DNA from: Sapientia aquatica
GTDB taxonomy: Bacteria; Pseudomonadota; Gammaproteobacteria; Burkholderiales; Burkholderiaceae_D
Assembly: GCF_004358105.1 (NCBI RefSeq)
Contig: NZ_SMYL01000011.1
Coordinates: 44,961 to 108,960 of the forward strand
DNA length: 64,000 nt
Reading direction: 5' to 3'
Both the position numbers and the translations under genes were made by a program. The notes below the pieces were generated by a model. That model did no database searches and had not been told where the DNA came from. It worked only from the letters and a program-made list of their open reading frames with translations. Positions 51,478 to 62,523 of the stretch are shown here, in pieces. Every line of letters starts with the position of its first letter. The stretch's first letter is position 1.

Positions 51478-51882
51478 TTAGATACGACGACGCTTTGGCG
51501 GACGGCAACCGTTGTGCGGAACTGGAGTAACGTCTTGGATCAAAGAAATTTTGATACCGAGGTTATTCAATGCACGCACTGAAGATTCGCGACCTGGGCC
51601 TGGGCCCTTGATACGAACTTCGAGGTTTTTCACGCCACATTCAACAGCCACTTTACCAGCAGCTTCTGCTGCTACCTGAGCTGCAAAAGGTGTCGATTTA
51701 CGTGAACCTTTAAAACCAGCGCCACCAGCAGTTGCCCAAGAAAGTGCATTTCCTTGACGATCTGTAATAGTGATGATGGTGTTGTTAAAGGACGCGTGAA
51801 CGTGTGCGATGCCTTCAGCAACATTTTTCTTAACTTTTTTACGAGCGCGCGCTGCGGCTGCGTTATTTGGTGCTTTTGCCAT
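51478..51882 (-). CDS. rpsK: 30S ribosomal protein S11
   Basis: The 134-residue protein of the 30S platform has [21 protein letters not shown] and the C-terminal [18 protein letters not shown], containing the Asn that becomes isoaspartate in E. coli. It lies 58 bases after rpsM. Confidence 0.98.
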   Translation of the reverse strand: MAKAPNNAAAARARKKVKKNVAEGIAHVHASFNNTIITITDRQGNALSWATAGGAGFKGSRKSTPFAAQVAAEAAGKVAVECGVKNLEVRIKGPGPGRESSVRALNNLGIKISLIQDVTPVPHNGCRPPKRRRI

Positions 51883-51940
51883 GATTGATTCCTTGAATCC
51901 CGTTGCTTAGTAAATTTAAAAAAATAAACTAAACAATGGA

Positions 51941-52306
51941 TTATTTTTTCAACGATTGAGCTGCTTTACGTGGGCCCTTACGGGTACGCGCATTAGTACG
52001 TGTGCGTTGTCCACGGCAAGGCAAGCCTTTGCGATGACGCAATCCACGATAACAACCCAGATCCATCAATCGCTTGATGCTCATGGAGACTTCACGACGT
52101 AGATCACCTTCGACGATGAATTTTGCAACTTCATCACGTAGCTTTTCTAATTCGTTATCGTCCAGATCTTTAACCTTTTTATTGGTCAATACACCCGTTG
52201 CTGCACAGATTTTTTCTGAGCGTGGACGTCCAATACCATAGATAGCTGTTAAGCCGATTACGGTATGCTGATGATTTGGGATATTTACCCCTGCGATACG
52301 TGCCAT
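51941..52306 (-). CDS. rpsM: 30S ribosomal protein S13
   Basis: The 121-residue protein of the 30S head starts [19 protein letters not shown] and has the conserved [25 protein letters not shown] tail near the tRNA path. It is the first gene of the alpha operon set, 28 bases after rpmJ. Confidence 0.98.
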   Translation of the reverse strand: MARIAGVNIPNHQHTVIGLTAIYGIGRPRSEKICAATGVLTNKKVKDLDDNELEKLRDEVAKFIVEGDLRREVSMSIKRLMDLGCYRGLRHRKGLPCRGQRTRTNARTRKGPRKAAQSLKK

Positions 52307-52334
52307 TCGTTATTCCTCGATCAATAACGTTAAA

Positions 52335-52448
52335 TTAACCTTGACGCTGTTTATGACGTGGTTCTGTGCAAATAACACGAACTACGCCTTTGCGCTTGAT
52401 GATCTTGCAATTGCGGCAAATCCGCTTAACTGATGCGAGAACTTTCAT
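52335..52448 (-). CDS. rpmJ: 50S ribosomal protein L36
   Basis: The 37-residue protein [20 protein letters not shown]... ends RHKQRQG. It keeps the zinc ligands C11, C14, C27 and H32, so it is the zinc-binding (C+) form. It lies between infA (43 bases upstream) and rpsM. Confidence 0.97.
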   Translation of the reverse strand: MKVLASVKRICRNCKIIKRKGVVRVICTEPRHKQRQG

Positions 52449-52491
52449 TTTGTTGCCCTCTTTCCTAATACTGCTGGTTTTACTAATAAAG

Positions 52492-52710
52492 TTACTTGGT
52501 ACGGAACACGATACGTGCTCGGCTTAAATCATAAGGCGTCAATTCTACTGTCACCTTGTCACCTGGCAGAATGCGGATATAGTTCATACGCATCTTTCCA
52601 GAAATATGGCCTAACACTACATGTCCATTCTCAAGCTTTACTCTAAATGTTGCATTTGGAAGATTCTCAAGAATCTCGCCCTGCATCTGAATTACGTCGT
52701 CTTTTGCCAT
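52492..52710 (-). CDS. infA: Translation initiation factor IF-1
   Basis: The 72-residue OB-fold protein [20 protein letters not shown]... ends [11 protein letters not shown]. It binds the ribosomal A site during initiation. The ATG at 52710 gives the family N-terminus; a GTG at 52722 would add four unconserved residues. It lies 21 bases after secY. Confidence 0.97.
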   Translation of the reverse strand: MAKDDVIQMQGEILENLPNATFRVKLENGHVVLGHISGKMRMNYIRILPGDKVTVELTPYDLSRARIVFRTK

Positions 52711-52731
52711 TCTTGTCTGCACTCAACCACG

Positions 52732-54063
52732 TTACCGTGATGAAGTTCCGCCCTTGAAGTTTGCTTTACGAAGTAATGAATCATATTGCTGAGACATGAC
52801 ATAGTTTTGCACTTGCGCCATGAAATCCATCGTTACCACTACGATAATCAACAGAGACGTTCCACCAAAAGAGAACGGTACTTTCCATTTCGCAACCAGA
52901 AACTCAGGCAACAAACAAACTAGGGTGATATAAACTGCACCAGCCAAAGTCAAACGCATCAAAATCTTGTCGATATAACGCGCTGTTTGATCACCAGGTC
53001 TGATACCCGGAACAAACGCACCACTTTTCTTCAGGTTATCCGCAGTTTCTTTACTGTTGAATACCAACGCAGTATAGAAGAAGCAGAAAAATACAATTGC
53101 CACAGCGTACAACAAAGCATGAATTGGTTCGCCTGGACCCATCGATACCGCGAGATCTTTTAAGAATCGCATGAACGAGGAATTATCGCCAGTAGTTACA
53201 AACCATCCAGTAATTGTTGCTGGGAACAAGATGATCGACGAAGCAAAAATTGGAGGAATAACACCAGCCATGTTCAACTTCAGCGGCAAATGACTACTCT
53301 GCCCACCGTAAATCTTGTTACCAACTTGTCGCTTAGCATAATTAACTAAAATCTTACGCTGACCGCGTTCGATAAAGACAACTAAGTAAGTCACACCAGC
53401 CGCAATCAAACAGATCAGAATTGCTGAGAACGGATTCATCGAACCTGTACGCACCAACTCAAACAAACCTGCCACCGCATTAGGCAAACCGGAAGCGATA
53501 CCAGCGAAAATAATGATAGAAATACCATTACCTAAGCCGCGCTCGGTAATTTGCTCACCTAACCACATCAAAAACATTGTTCCAGTTACCAAGGTAACTG
53601 CTGTGGTGAGGCGGAACGCTAAGCCTGGCTCGATCACGAGATTAGCCTGGTGTTCCAACGCTACTGCGATACCAAAAGCTTGCACTGCCGCCAATAACAA
53701 AGTTCCGTAACGTGTATATTGCGTAATTTTTCTACGGCCCGATTCGCCCTCTTTTTTGAGAGCTTCTAGCTGAGGAGAAACTATCGACATCAATTGCATA
53801 ATAATTGATGCTGAAATATACGGCATGATCCCTAGCGCAAAAATCGTGAAGCGCGATAAAGCACCACCGGAGAACATATTAAACATACCCAAGATACCAC
53901 CAGAGTTTTGTTTAAACAGTTGCTCTAATTGCGCTGGGTCAATACCTGGCACAGGAATATGGGCACCGATCCGATAAACTACTAATGCTGCCAATAGAAA
54001 CCACAGTCTTCCCCAAGGAAAACCGCTGGCAGCACCTTTAGATAGCTGAGGAGTTGTCGCCAA
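52732..54063 (-). CDS. secY: Protein translocase subunit SecY
   Basis: SecY forms the protein-conducting channel of the Sec translocon. The 443-residue protein has about ten membrane helices, from [22 protein letters not shown] onward. The plug-side region [27 protein letters not shown] and the cytoplasmic loops ([20 protein letters not shown]) are conserved. It lies in the spc operon between rplO and infA, as usual. Confidence 0.98.
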   Translation of the reverse strand: MATTPQLSKGAASGFPWGRLWFLLAALVVYRIGAHIPVPGIDPAQLEQLFKQNSGGILGMFNMFSGGALSRFTIFALGIMPYISASIIMQLMSIVSPQLEALKKEGESGRRKITQYTRYGTLLLAAVQAFGIAVALEHQANLVIEPGLAFRLTTAVTLVTGTMFLMWLGEQITERGLGNGISIIIFAGIASGLPNAVAGLFELVRTGSMNPFSAILICLIAAGVTYLVVFIERGQRKILVNYAKRQVGNKIYGGQSSHLPLKLNMAGVIPPIFASSIILFPATITGWFVTTGDNSSFMRFLKDLAVSMGPGEPIHALLYAVAIVFFCFFYTALVFNSKETADNLKKSGAFVPGIRPGDQTARYIDKILMRLTLAGAVYITLVCLLPEFLVAKWKVPFSFGGTSLLIIVVVTMDFMAQVQNYVMSQQYDSLLRKANFKGGTSSR

Positions 54064-54083
54064 TTATTGCTCCAGTGTGTGCA

Positions 54084-54515
54084 TTAAGCGATCGAGCCGC
54101 CAGCGGCTTCAATAGCTGCTTTTGCACCTTTAGTCACGATCAAACCTGTCAATGTCACTTTCTTAGTGATAGAGCCAGATAAAATCACACGAACTACGCG
54201 CGCTAATTCAGGAACCATTCCAGCTTGTTTCAAAGCCAAAATATCGATTTCTGCGATAGGCAAGGAATCCAATTGTGACAAACGGACTTCTGCTTTGTAA
54301 GGCGTTGCCAGTGATTTAAAACCACGTTTTGGCAAACGACGTTGCAAAGGCATTTGACCGCCTTCAAAACCAACTTTATGAAAACCGCCAGTACGGGACT
54401 TTTGTCCTTTGTGACCACGGCCAGATGTTTTACCTAAGCCTGAACCGATACCGCGACCAACACGACGTTTGTAGTGTTTTGCGCCATCAGCAGGTTGAAT
54501 GTTATTCAATTCCAT
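54084..54515 (-). CDS. rplO: 50S ribosomal protein L15
   Basis: The 143-residue protein [20 protein letters not shown]... has the Gly/Lys/Arg-rich [13 protein letters not shown] tail into the rRNA core. The ATG at 54515 matches the family; an upstream ATG at 54554 would overlap the rpmD end. It lies 28 bases after rpmD. Confidence 0.97.
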   Translation of the reverse strand: MELNNIQPADGAKHYKRRVGRGIGSGLGKTSGRGHKGQKSRTGGFHKVGFEGGQMPLQRRLPKRGFKSLATPYKAEVRLSQLDSLPIAEIDILALKQAGMVPELARVVRVILSGSITKKVTLTGLIVTKGAKAAIEAAGGSIA

Positions 54516-54543
54516 AATTTGCTCCGATCCCAAGCCCAACGGC

Positions 54544-54723
54544 TTAAGATACAACCTTCACAAGATACGAGACTTTGTTGATCATGCCGCGTACGGATGG
54601 TGTGTCTTGCAATTCAGAAACTGAATTAACACGACGCAAGCCTAAGCCACGTACGGTTGCACGGTGTGATTCGCGAGTACCAATCAAACCTTTGACCAAA
54701 GTTACTTTTAATGTCTTTGTCAT
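54544..54723 (-). CDS. rpmD: 50S ribosomal protein L30
   Basis: The 59-residue protein [20 protein letters not shown]... has the L30 core [14 protein letters not shown] longer reading from 54765 overlaps rpsE and is not the family start. It lies 10 bases after rpsE. Confidence 0.97.
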   Translation of the reverse strand: MTKTLKVTLVKGLIGTRESHRATVRGLGLRRVNSVSELQDTPSVRGMINKVSYLVKVVS

Positions 54724-54733
54724 TTCGATCACC

Positions 54734-55252
54734 TTAGCCGAGAATTTCTTCAACGGATTTGCCACGTTTAGCAGCGATTTCCGAAGGAGTACTCATCTTG
54801 GACAAACCGTCCAATGTGGCACGAACCATGTTATATGGATTTGTTGAGCCGTTAGACTTAGCAACCACGTTCACAATCCCCATTACTTCAAAGATTGCGC
54901 GCATTGGACCACCAGCGATAACACCAGTACCTTCTTTAGCTGGCATGATCATCACTTTGGATGCGCCGTGCTGGCCAGTTACTGTGTGCTGCAAAGTACC
55001 GTTTTTCAACGTTACTTTAATCATTTTACGACGCGCTTCTTCCATAGCCTTTTGTACAGCAACAGGAACTTCTTTCGACTTCCCTTTGCCCATACCGATA
55101 CGGCCATCACCGTCACCAACAACGGTCAACGCTGCAAAGCCCATGATACGACCACCCTTAACCACTTTGGTTACGCGGTTGATCGCGATCATTTTTTCGC
55201 GCATACCATCATCTGGTTTGTCAGATGCTGTTTTCGCTTGCATTTTTGCCAT
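54734..55252 (-). CDS. rpsE: 30S ribosomal protein S5
   Basis: The 172-residue protein has the double-stranded RNA-binding-like N-terminal domain ([38 protein letters not shown]) and the C-terminal domain ([20 protein letters not shown]). S5 takes part in decoding accuracy. It lies 12 bases after rplR. Confidence 0.98.
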   Translation of the reverse strand: MAKMQAKTASDKPDDGMREKMIAINRVTKVVKGGRIMGFAALTVVGDGDGRIGMGKGKSKEVPVAVQKAMEEARRKMIKVTLKNGTLQHTVTGQHGASKVMIMPAKEGTGVIAGGPMRAIFEVMGIVNVVAKSNGSTNPYNMVRATLDGLSKMSTPSEIAAKRGKSVEEILG

Positions 55253-55264
55253 GACGAATTTTCC

Positions 55265-55627
55265 TTAGAACTTCAAGCCAGCTTCACGGGCAGCTTCTGC
55301 AAGCGCCTTGATGCGACCATGGTAACGGAAACCGGAGCGATCAAATGCAACTTCGGTAACCCCTGCTTTTAATGCCTGTTCAGCGACACGCTTGCCAACT
55401 AAAGTAGCTGCTGCAACGTTTCCGCCATTCCCAGATGCTGCTGCCAATTCTGCACGAACCGACGCTTCTACTGTGGATGCCGATGCCAAAATCTTTGCAT
55501 CTGGCCCAATAATATTGGCGTAAATGTGCAAGTTGGTGCGATGCACTGCTAGGCGATTCACTTTTAATTCTGCGATCTTGGCACGGGTTTGACGTGCGCG
55601 GCGCAGACGTGATTGTTTCTTGTCCAT
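55265..55627 (-). CDS. rplR: 50S ribosomal protein L18
   Basis: The 120-residue 5S rRNA binder [20 protein letters not shown]... ends [21 protein letters not shown]. The ATG at 55627 is preferred to an in-frame TTG two codons upstream. It lies 12 bases after rplF. Confidence 0.97.
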   Translation of the reverse strand: MDKKQSRLRRARQTRAKIAELKVNRLAVHRTNLHIYANIIGPDAKILASASTVEASVRAELAAASGNGGNVAAATLVGKRVAEQALKAGVTEVAFDRSGFRYHGRIKALAEAAREAGLKF

Positions 55628-55639
55628 CGTCAACCCCTA

Positions 55640-56173
55640 TTACTTCTTCTTGGTTTCTTTGAGCACAACCACCTCATCAGCATAACGAACACCCTTGCCT
55701 TTGTACGGCTCTGGTTGACGATATGCACGAACTTCGGCGGCTACCTGCCCCACTTTTTGACGATCAATCCCTTTGATCAGGATTTCTGTCGGTGTTGGTG
55801 TTTCACACTTAACACCTTGAGGCATTGCATGAATTACTGGATGAGAAAAACCCAACGACAAATTCAATTTATCGCCTTGTGCTTGCGCTTTGTAACCAAC
55901 GCCAACCAAGTTTAATTTCTTCTCAAAGCCTTTGGTTACGCCATTCACCATATTGTTGACCAAGGCACGTAATGTACCGGTCATTGCATTGGCTTCACGC
56001 GCTTCGCTAACTGGCTCAAATTTCAACGAACCATTGTCATTAACAACTTTAACCAGACCATTCAAGGCTTGGGCCAATTCACCCAATGGACCTTTGACTA
56101 CGATTTGCTGCGCCGTGATAGACACTTGCGCACCTGCTGGAACAGCAATCGGCATTTTACCTACTCGAGACAT
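55640..56173 (-). CDS. rplF: 50S ribosomal protein L6
   Basis: The 177-residue protein has two L6 repeats and the conserved C-terminal [29 protein letters not shown]. It lies near the factor-binding site of the 50S subunit. It lies 10 bases after rpsH. Confidence 0.98.
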   Translation of the reverse strand: MSRVGKMPIAVPAGAQVSITAQQIVVKGPLGELAQALNGLVKVVNDNGSLKFEPVSEAREANAMTGTLRALVNNMVNGVTKGFEKKLNLVGVGYKAQAQGDKLNLSLGFSHPVIHAMPQGVKCETPTPTEILIKGIDRQKVGQVAAEVRAYRQPEPYKGKGVRYADEVVVLKETKKK

Positions 56174-56183
56174 GTTCCGCTCC

Positions 56184-56579
56184 TTAGGCTACGTAGCAAA
56201 TCACTTCGCCACCGACACCGGTTGCGCGCGCTTTGCGGTCTGTCATGACGCCTTTAGGTGTGGAAACAATCGCCACGCCCAAACCATTCATCACGTTTGG
56301 AATATCGCCCTTACCTTTGTAAATGCGCAGTCCAGGACGTGAAACACGTTCCAAACGCTCAATTACAGGACGACCTGCATAATATTTCAAGCCAATTTTC
56401 AATTCTGCCTTACCAGCAGTTTCGCTAATGGCGAAGTCTTCAATGTAACCTTCATCCTTCAGTACGTTTGCGATAGCAACTTTTACTTTTGATGATGGCA
56501 TAGCAACCGCAGTTTTATGAACAACTTGCGCATTACGAATGCGGGTCAACATATCGGCGATAGGATCGCTCATACTCAT
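56184..56579 (-). CDS. rpsH: 30S ribosomal protein S8
   Basis: The 131-residue protein [18 protein letters not shown]... ends [12 protein letters not shown]8 binds 16S helix 21 and in E. coli represses the spc operon by binding near rplE. It lies 14 bases after rpsN. Confidence 0.98.
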   Translation of the reverse strand: MSMSDPIADMLTRIRNAQVVHKTAVAMPSSKVKVAIANVLKDEGYIEDFAISETAGKAELKIGLKYYAGRPVIERLERVSRPGLRIYKGKGDIPNVMNGLGVAIVSTPKGVMTDRKARATGVGGEVICYVA

Positions 56580-56593
56580 TGCATATTCTCCTA

Positions 56594-56899
56594 TTACCAG
56601 CTAGCTTTTGTCATTCCGGGAACTTCACCACGCATGGCGACTTCACGGAGTTTAATACGGCCCAAACCAAACTTACGGAATGTGCCACGTGGACGACCTG
56701 TCAAAGCGCAACGATTGCGTTGACGTGTCGGGTTTGAATTCCGTGGTAAAGCTTGCAACTGGAGACGCGCTTCGTAGCGCTCTTCTTCAGTTTTTGATTG
56801 GTCATCAATGATGACCTTCAAAGTTGCACGCTTGCCGGCAAATTTCTTTACCAAGTCTGCGCGCTTTTGCTCACGGTTAATCAGTGCCAATTTTGCCAT
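56594..56899 (-). CDS. rpsN: 30S ribosomal protein S14
   Basis: The 101-residue, long zinc-free form [20 protein letters not shown]... has [20 protein letters not shown]. Only one Cys is present, so no zinc knuckle. An ATG at 56959 is in frame but overlaps rplE and is not the family start. Confidence 0.97.
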   Translation of the reverse strand: MAKLALINREQKRADLVKKFAGKRATLKVIIDDQSKTEEERYEARLQLQALPRNSNPTRQRNRCALTGRPRGTFRKFGLGRIKLREVAMRGEVPGMTKASW

Positions 56900-56906
56900 G
56901 GCGACC

Positions 56907-57446
56907 TCAGTTTCTGAACGGAAATTTAAATGCGGCGAGAAGAGCTTTCGCTTCTTCATCGGTCTTAGCTGTGGTGGTGATACTAATATTCATACCACGC
57001 AAAGCATCAATCTTGTCGTATTCGATTTCTGGGAAAATGATCTGTTCTTTTACGCCGATGTTGTAGTTACCACGACCATCGAACGCACGACCAGAAACAC
57101 CGCGGAAATCGCGAACACGTGGCAGAGCCACAGTGATCAGACGATCCAAAAATTCGTACATGTGCGCACCGCGCAATGTAACCATACAACCAATTGGATA
57201 GCCTTCACGAATCTTGAAACCTGCAATCGCTTTGCGAGCCTTAGTTACCACTGGTTTTTGACCAGCAATCTTAGTTAAGTCGCCAACCGCATGTTCAATA
57301 ATCTTTTTGTCCGCAATCGCTTCAGATAAACCCATATTGAGGGTAATCTTAGTGATACGCGGCACTTCCATTGATGATTTGTACGAAAACTTCGCGGTCA
57401 AATCAGCAACGATTTTTTCTTTATAAATGTCTTGTAGACGTGCCAT
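56907..57446 (-). CDS. rplE: 50S ribosomal protein L5
   Basis: The 179-residue 5S rRNA binder [20 protein letters not shown]... has [10 protein letters not shown] and [18 protein letters not shown]. It bridges the subunits at the central protuberance. It lies 6 bases after rplX. Confidence 0.98.
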   Translation of the reverse strand: MARLQDIYKEKIVADLTAKFSYKSSMEVPRITKITLNMGLSEAIADKKIIEHAVGDLTKIAGQKPVVTKARKAIAGFKIREGYPIGCMVTLRGAHMYEFLDRLITVALPRVRDFRGVSGRAFDGRGNYNIGVKEQIIFPEIEYDKIDALRGMNISITTTAKTDEEAKALLAAFKFPFRN

Positions 57447-57452
57447 GATTCG

Positions 57453-57767
57453 TTACACCTTCACAACTTCGCCATTAGACTTAAATACGCGAACTTTAAC
57501 GCCGTCCACAACTTTAAATCCAACACGATCTGCCTTGCCAGTAGCTGCATTGAACAATGCAACGTTTGACACATGAATAGGCATCAACTTATCTACGATG
57601 CCACCAGTTGCGCCTGTCATTGGGTTTGGCTTAACCGCTTTTTTAGCGACGTTAACACCAGCAACAACAACATGCCCTGCGTCTACCCATTGCTGAACAA
57701 CGCCGCGCTTGCCCTTGTCTTTACCAGTCAAGACGATGACTTCGTCGTTTTTACGTATCTTATTCAT
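57453..57767 (-). CDS. rplX: 50S ribosomal protein L24
   Basis: The 104-residue protein [20 protein letters not shown]... has the KOW motif at the N-terminus and binds early in 50S assembly. It lies 9 bases after rplN. Confidence 0.98.
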   Translation of the reverse strand: MNKIRKNDEVIVLTGKDKGKRGVVQQWVDAGHVVVAGVNVAKKAVKPNPMTGATGGIVDKLMPIHVSNVALFNAATGKADRVGFKVVDGVKVRVFKSNGEVVKV

Positions 57768-57776
57768 AACGACCCC

Positions 57777-58145
57777 TTACAGAACTTCAGGAGCTAAAGA
57801 CACGATTTTCATGAAGCGCTCAGTACGCAATTCGCGTGTGACCGGTCCAAAAATACGAGTGCCGATAGGCTCAAGTTTTGCGTTCAATAACACTGCTGCG
57901 TTACCATCGAACTTAACTAATGATCCATCTTGACGACGAACACCTTTAGCAGTGCGAACTACAACAGCGTTGTAAATTTCACCTTTTTTTACACGCCCTC
58001 TTGGCGCAGCAGATTTAACAGTGACTTTAATTACGTCACCGATACCTGCATAACGACGCTTAGAACCGCCCAATACCTTAATGCACAAAACTTCGCGTGC
58101 GCCAGTATTGTCAGCTACTTCGAGCCGGCTTTCTGTTTGAATCAT
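57777..58145 (-). CDS. rplN: 50S ribosomal protein L14
   Basis: The 122-residue protein [20 protein letters not shown]... has [19 protein letters not shown]. It is the first gene of the spc operon. A 256-base gap with a promoter and a hairpin separates it from rpsQ, the last S10 operon gene. Confidence 0.98.
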   Translation of the reverse strand: MIQTESRLEVADNTGAREVLCIKVLGGSKRRYAGIGDVIKVTVKSAAPRGRVKKGEIYNAVVVRTAKGVRRQDGSLVKFDGNAAVLLNAKLEPIGTRIFGPVTRELRTERFMKIVSLAPEVL

Positions 58146-58320
58146 AATGTTCTCTTTCCCAACTTAATCCACGATTTACATAATGCGTCTGCACAATGCA
58201 AATTGATGGTCAGTCTTGGTCCCGCCAGTAAATGAAAAACCACTTACTGATTAGGTGGACGATTGGTTATTAACTGCGCCACTTTTTTCACATTGACAGC
58301 GAAAAAAGCCATTTTTTAAT

Positions 58321-58359
58321 CTGTCGTTTGCTACGCATTGGATGCATCACAAACGACAG
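58321..58359 (-). promoter_or_regulatory. Hairpin at the 5' end of the spc transcript
   Basis: CTGTCGTTTG and CAAACGACAG form a 10-bp perfect stem with a 19-nt loop. On the minus strand it starts at the predicted transcription start of the promoter at 58366-58394. It is followed by A-rich then T-rich sequence. Confidence 0.55.
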
Positions 58360-58365
58360 CCAGCT

Positions 58366-58394
58366 ATTATCACAGCAATTTCAGATAAATGCAA
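58366..58394 (-). promoter_or_regulatory. Extended -10 promoter before rplN
   Basis: On the minus strand TTGCAT and GATAAT are 17 bases apart, the latter preceded by TG (TGTGATAAT, an extended -10). It lies just after rpsQ, at the S10/spc boundary where E. coli also has a promoter. Confidence 0.6.
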
Positions 58395-58401
58395 TAGCTA
58401 A

Positions 58402-58674
58402 TTACACGATTTGTGCAACTTGTACTACGCGTGTTACTGACCATGCTTTCGTCTTAGAAATCGGACGACCTTCTTGAATTTCAACAACGTCGCCTTCTTT
58501 AGCTACATTGCCTTCATTGTGCGCATGGTATTTACTACTACGAACAATAATTTTGCCGTACAAAGGATGCTTAACATGGCGCTCAATCAACACGGTAACA
58601 GTCTTGTCCATTTTGTCGGAAACAACTGTACCAATCAGAGTACGCTTTAAAGCTTGTTTAACTTGATCGTTCAT
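58402..58674 (-). CDS. rpsQ: 30S ribosomal protein S17
   Basis: The 90-residue OB-fold protein has [23 protein letters not shown] and [29 protein letters not shown]. Its ATG overlaps the rpmC stop (ATGA), so the two are coupled. It is the last gene of the S10 operon. Confidence 0.98.
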   Translation of the reverse strand: MNDQVKQALKRTLIGTVVSDKMDKTVTVLIERHVKHPLYGKIIVRSSKYHAHNEGNVAKEGDVVEIQEGRPISKTKAWSVTRVVQVAQIV

Positions 58675-58862
58675 TTGTCGTCCTTCTGATTCATGACCGT
58701 TTTCACACGTGCGATATCGCGACGCACCTTTTTAAGCTGAGAAGTGTTGTTCAATTGCTGAGTAGCCAATTGCATACGCAAACTAAATTGCGCCTTCAAC
58801 AATTCATTCAGCTCTTTAGTCAAAGTCACTTCGTCTTTGCCACGGAGTTCAGATACTTTCAT
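58671..58862 (-). CDS. rpmC: 50S ribosomal protein L29
   Basis: The 63-residue helical protein [20 protein letters not shown]... lies by the nascent-chain exit. The ATG at 58862 with GGGG upstream is preferred to a TTG two codons earlier. It lies 12 bases after rplP. Confidence 0.97.
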   Translation of the reverse strand: MKVSELRGKDEVTLTKELNELLKAQFSLRMQLATQQLNNTSQLKKVRRDIARVKTVMNQKDDK

Positions 58863-58874
58863 TTTCAACCCCTA

Positions 58875-59294
58875 TTATTGGCCGACTTGACGCACGACGA
58901 ACGTAGTCAATAACGGCAGTTTGGCTGCGGCCAAGCGGAAAGCTTCACGCGCAAGCGCCTCATCAACACCATCCATCTCGTACAACATTTTGCCTGGTTG
59001 AATCTCGGCAACGTAGTACTCCGGATTACCTTTACCGTTACCCATACGGACTTCGGCAGGTTTTTGTGAAATTGGCTTATCTGGGAAAATACGAATCCAG
59101 ATACGACCACCACGTTTAATGTGACGAGTCATTGCACGACGTGCAGCTTCAATTTGACGGGCTGTAATACGGCCACGACCAATTGCTTTTAAGCCAAATT
59201 CACCGAACGAAACGGCGGTACCGCGGGAATGTGAAATCCCCTTGTTACGGCCTTTTTGCTCTTTTCTATATTTTCTGCGTGCTGGTTGCAGCAT
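58875..59294 (-). CDS. rplP: 50S ribosomal protein L16
   Basis: The 139-residue protein [20 protein letters not shown]... contacts the A-site tRNA. It has the conserved [19 protein letters not shown], with the Arg that is hydroxylated in E. coli. It lies 2 bases after rpsC. Confidence 0.98.
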   Translation of the reverse strand: MLQPARRKYRKEQKGRNKGISHSRGTAVSFGEFGLKAIGRGRITARQIEAARRAMTRHIKRGGRIWIRIFPDKPISQKPAEVRMGNGKGNPEYYVAEIQPGKMLYEMDGVDEALAREAFRLAAAKLPLLTTFVVRQVGQ

Positions 59295-59296
59295 GA

Positions 59297-60121
59297 TTAT
59301 TCTCCTGCTTTCTCAGCCGGTGCTTTTGCTGCAGCTGGAGCCGCAGAGCGCACACGCTTAGCAGCTGGTGCTGGAGCGCCGGTTGTGTTTTGCTTAGAAC
59401 GTGGACGGGCAGCTGGCTTACCGTCTTCACGACGTGGACCGCGGCGTTTTTTATCGTCTTCTGGTGTGGACTCAATAACTGGAGCGTCGCCATTAGCTAA
59501 ACGATCACCTTTATAAACCCATACTTTAACGCCGATAATACCGTACGTTGTTTGTGCTTCACTTGTACCGTAGTCGATATCAGCGCGCAATGTATGCAGA
59601 GGCACGCGGCCTTCGCGATACCATTCTTTACGTGCGATTTCGATACCGTTCAAACGACCACCAGACATAATCTTGATACCTTGAGCGCCTAAACGCATAG
59701 CGTTTTGCATTGCGCGCTTCATGGCACGGCGGAACATGATGCGTTTTTCTAATTGCTGAGCAATAGAATCGGCGATCAGTTGCGCATCGATTTCTGGTTT
59801 GCGAATTTCTTCGATATTGACGTGAACTGGAACGCCCATCAATTTGGACAATTCTGCTTTCAACACTTCAATGTCTTCGCCTTTTTTACCAATAACTACG
59901 CCTGGGCGTGAGCTATAAATAGTAATGCGGGCATTTTTCGCTGGACGCTCGATAGTAATACGACCTACGGATGCGTTCTTCAGTTTCTTTTTGAGGTAAG
60001 CACGAACTTTCAAATCTTCGCCGAGCATGGTAGCGAAATTATCGTTACCTGCGTACCAGCGTGAAGACCAATTACGTGTTACCGCTAAGCGGAAACCGGT
60101 TGGATGTATCTTCTGTCCCAT
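59297..60121 (-). CDS. rpsC: 30S ribosomal protein S3
   Basis: The 274-residue protein [20 protein letters not shown]... has a KH domain ([21 protein letters not shown]) at the mRNA entry. It is longer than E. coli S3 (233) through a Lys/Arg/Ala-rich C-terminal tail, which is common in Burkholderiales. It lies 9 bases after rplV. Confidence 0.98.
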   Translation of the reverse strand: MGQKIHPTGFRLAVTRNWSSRWYAGNDNFATMLGEDLKVRAYLKKKLKNASVGRITIERPAKNARITIYSSRPGVVIGKKGEDIEVLKAELSKLMGVPVHVNIEEIRKPEIDAQLIADSIAQQLEKRIMFRRAMKRAMQNAMRLGAQGIKIMSGGRLNGIEIARKEWYREGRVPLHTLRADIDYGTSEAQTTYGIIGVKVWVYKGDRLANGDAPVIESTPEDDKKRRGPRREDGKPAARPRSKQNTTGAPAPAAKRVRSAAPAAAKAPAEKAGE

Positions 60122-60130
60122 CGTGACTCC

Positions 60131-60463
60131 TTAGTTACCGACAGTCACATAAATGTGACAGGATTGTTTAGAGATACGATCACCACGGCCTTTTGCACGC
60201 GCTGTGAAGCGCTTCAAAACCGCACCTTTTTCAACATAGATAGTTTTAACTCTCAACTCATCGATGTCAGCACCGTCGTTATGTTCGGCGTTTGCAATTG
60301 CAGACTCCAACACACGCTTGATGATTGCTGCACCTTTTTTAGGGCTGAAGGCCAAAATATTCAATGCTTGATCTACTTTTTTACCGCGAATGAGATCAGC
60401 TACCAGACGACCTTTTTGGTCTGATAAACGTACTCCGCGTAGAATTGCTTTAGTTTCCATCAT
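60131..60463 (-). CDS. rplV: 50S ribosomal protein L22
   Basis: The 110-residue protein with the tunnel-lining beta hairpin ([21 protein letters not shown]) starts [20 protein letters not shown]. It lies 6 bases after rpsS. Confidence 0.98.
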   Translation of the reverse strand: MMETKAILRGVRLSDQKGRLVADLIRGKKVDQALNILAFSPKKGAAIIKRVLESAIANAEHNDGADIDELRVKTIYVEKGAVLKRFTARAKGRGDRISKQSCHIYVTVGN

Positions 60464-60469
60464 CGCACC

Positions 60470-60745
60470 TTATTTTTTAGCCTTTTTATCAGCAGCATGA
60501 CCCTTGAACGTACGAGTCAATGCGAATTCGCCGAGTTTATGACCAACCATGTTTTCAGAAACATACACAGGCACATGTTGCTTACCGTTATGGACTGCAA
60601 TGGTCAAACCAATGAAGTCAGGCATAATCGTTGAACGACGTGACCATGTCTTGATAGGCTTTTTGTCTTTGATCGCTTGCGCGGCTTCGACTTTTTTCAC
60701 CAAGTGGGCATCACAGAATGGCCCTTTTTTCAATGAACGTGTCAT
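60470..60745 (-). CDS. rpsS: 30S ribosomal protein S19
   Basis: The 91-residue protein [20 protein letters not shown]... has the signature [16 protein letters not shown]. It lies in the 30S head, 10 bases after rplB. Confidence 0.98.
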   Translation of the reverse strand: MTRSLKKGPFCDAHLVKKVEAAQAIKDKKPIKTWSRRSTIMPDFIGLTIAVHNGKQHVPVYVSENMVGHKLGEFALTRTFKGHAADKKAKK

Positions 60746-60755
60746 GTGCTACCCC

Positions 60756-61583
60756 TTATCTCTTACCACGGCGTGAAACGATCATGGAAGTCGTACGCTT
60801 ATTGCGACGTGTCTTCTTACCCTTGGTTTGCTGACCCCATGGTGACACTGGATGACGACCAGCTGCAGTCTTACCTTCACCACCACCGTGAGGATGGTCA
60901 ACCGGATTCATTACCACACCGCGAACGGTAGGACGAACACCACGCCAACGCATCGCACCAGCTTTACCGATCTTACGCAGATTGTGCTCACCGTTACCAA
61001 CCTCACCTACAGTTGCGCGGCATTCGATATGCACACGGCGAACTTCGCCAGAGCGCAAACGAACTTGAGCATAAATGCCTTCACGAGCCATTAATACAAC
61101 ACCAGCACCGGCTGTACGTGCAATTTGAGCACCTTTGCCTGGCAACATTTCTACGCAATGCATAGTTGTACCGACTGGAATATTGCGGATTGGCAAGCAG
61201 TTACCCGATTTGATCGGTGCTTGCGCGCCGTTCATAACCTGATCTCCAGCAGCCATACCTTTTGTAGCGATGATGTACTGACGCTCACCATCCGCGTAGC
61301 ACAACAATGCAATGTGCGCTGTGCGGTTAGGATCGTATTCAATACGCTCAACACGCGCTGGAATACCATCTTTAGTGCGCTTGAAGTCAACAACGCGATA
61401 ATGCTGCTTATGACCACCGCCGATATGACGAGTAGTAATGTGACCATTGTTGTTACGGCCAGCAGTTTTTGATTTCTTTTCTAACAAAGCAGCGAACGGA
61501 CGGCCTTTATGCAAGCCTTCTGTCACTACTTTTACCATACCACGACGACCAGGCGAGGTTGGCTTTACCTTAACGAGTGCCAT
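60756..61583 (-). CDS. rplB: 50S ribosomal protein L2
   Basis: The 275-residue protein near the peptidyl transferase centre has [18 protein letters not shown] and the conserved [18 protein letters not shown], containing the essential His. It lies 2 bases after rplW. Confidence 0.98.
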   Translation of the reverse strand: MALVKVKPTSPGRRGMVKVVTEGLHKGRPFAALLEKKSKTAGRNNNGHITTRHIGGGHKQHYRVVDFKRTKDGIPARVERIEYDPNRTAHIALLCYADGERQYIIATKGMAAGDQVMNGAQAPIKSGNCLPIRNIPVGTTMHCVEMLPGKGAQIARTAGAGVVLMAREGIYAQVRLRSGEVRRVHIECRATVGEVGNGEHNLRKIGKAGAMRWRGVRPTVRGVVMNPVDHPHGGGEGKTAAGRHPVSPWGQQTKGKKTRRNKRTTSMIVSRRGKR

Positions 61584-61585
61584 TA

Positions 61586-61900
61586 TTAAGCCTCCTCGGT
61601 GAAGTTAATTTCTTGACCTGGCTTCAAGCATACAAACGCACGCTTGGTATGATTGCGACGGCCAACAAAACGTCCACTGCGTTTTTGTTTACCTTGACGA
61701 TTCGCAACTTGCACAGATTCAACCTGAACCTTAAACAGCATCTCAACGGCAGCTTTAATTTCTGGCTTAGTAGCATCTTGAGTTACGCGGAAAACCACTT
61801 GCTCATGCTTCTCAGCAACCATAGTCGCTTTTTCAGAAATCACTGGCGCTAACAACACCTTTAAAAGGCGCTCTTCGCTAAATTTAACTAGTGTGCTCAT
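61586..61900 (-). CDS. rplW: 50S ribosomal protein L23
   Basis: The 104-residue protein has [21 protein letters not shown] and the basic loop [15 protein letters not shown]. It docks trigger factor and SRP at the exit. Its start overlaps the rplD stop by 4 bases, giving coupling. Confidence 0.98.
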   Translation of the reverse strand: MSTLVKFSEERLLKVLLAPVISEKATMVAEKHEQVVFRVTQDATKPEIKAAVEMLFKVQVESVQVANRQGKQKRSGRFVGRRNHTKRAFVCLKPGQEINFTEEA

Positions 61901-62520
61901 GCCAGAATCTCCTCAATCTTTGCCAATGCCAGCTTAGTGATCAACACTTTCTTGAAGAACACCAAAGATACTGGATCTGCGTAACGCGGCTCTACAACCA
62001 ATACGTTAGGCAAATTACGTGATGCAAGCATCAAGTTTTCATTAAACTCATCAGCAATAATCAATACTGAATCCAGACAACCCATTGTCTTCAATTTTTC
62101 GGACAATAATTTTGTCTTTGGCGCTTCCACAGCAAAGTTTTCCACCACAGACAAACGACCTTCGCGCGCTAACTGAGATAAGATCGAGCAGATACCTGCG
62201 CGATACATCTTCTTGTTAACTTTTTGCGAGAAGTTTTCATCCGGCGAATTAGGGAAAGCACGTCCACCACCACGCCACAAAGGCGAAGATGACATACCAG
62301 CACGAGCGCGGCCAGTACCTTTTTGACGCCATGGCTTTTTAGTTGTGTGATGCACTTCGTCACGACCCAATTGCTTGCGATTACCGCTACGAGCATTTGC
62401 CTGGAAAGCAACGACAACTTGATGGATCAAGGCTTCATTGTAGTCACGGCCAAAAATTGTATCTGGCGCAGCAACTTCAGCAGCAGCTTGTCCTTGTGCG
62501 TTTAGGAGCTTGAGTTCCAT
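61897..62520 (-). CDS. rplD: 50S ribosomal protein L4
   Basis: The 207-residue protein [20 protein letters not shown]... has the tunnel loop ([20 protein letters not shown]). In E. coli L4 autoregulates the S10 operon through the leader RNA; whether that occurs here is open. It lies 3 bases after rplC. Confidence 0.98.
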   Translation of the reverse strand: MELKLLNAQGQAAAEVAAPDTIFGRDYNEALIHQVVVAFQANARSGNRKQLGRDEVHHTTKKPWRQKGTGRARAGMSSSPLWRGGGRAFPNSPDENFSQKVNKKMYRAGICSILSQLAREGRLSVVENFAVEAPKTKLLSEKLKTMGCLDSVLIIADEFNENLMLASRNLPNVLVVEPRYADPVSLVFFKKVLITKLALAKIEEILA

Positions 62521-62523
62521 GGA

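Noticed and set aside
54759..55268. 169-codon ORF antisense to rpsE
   Set aside because: A shadow of the conserved rpsE frame; no ribosome binding site or family motif. Similar antisense ORFs across gyrB, rplB and the S53 gene were dropped for the same reason.
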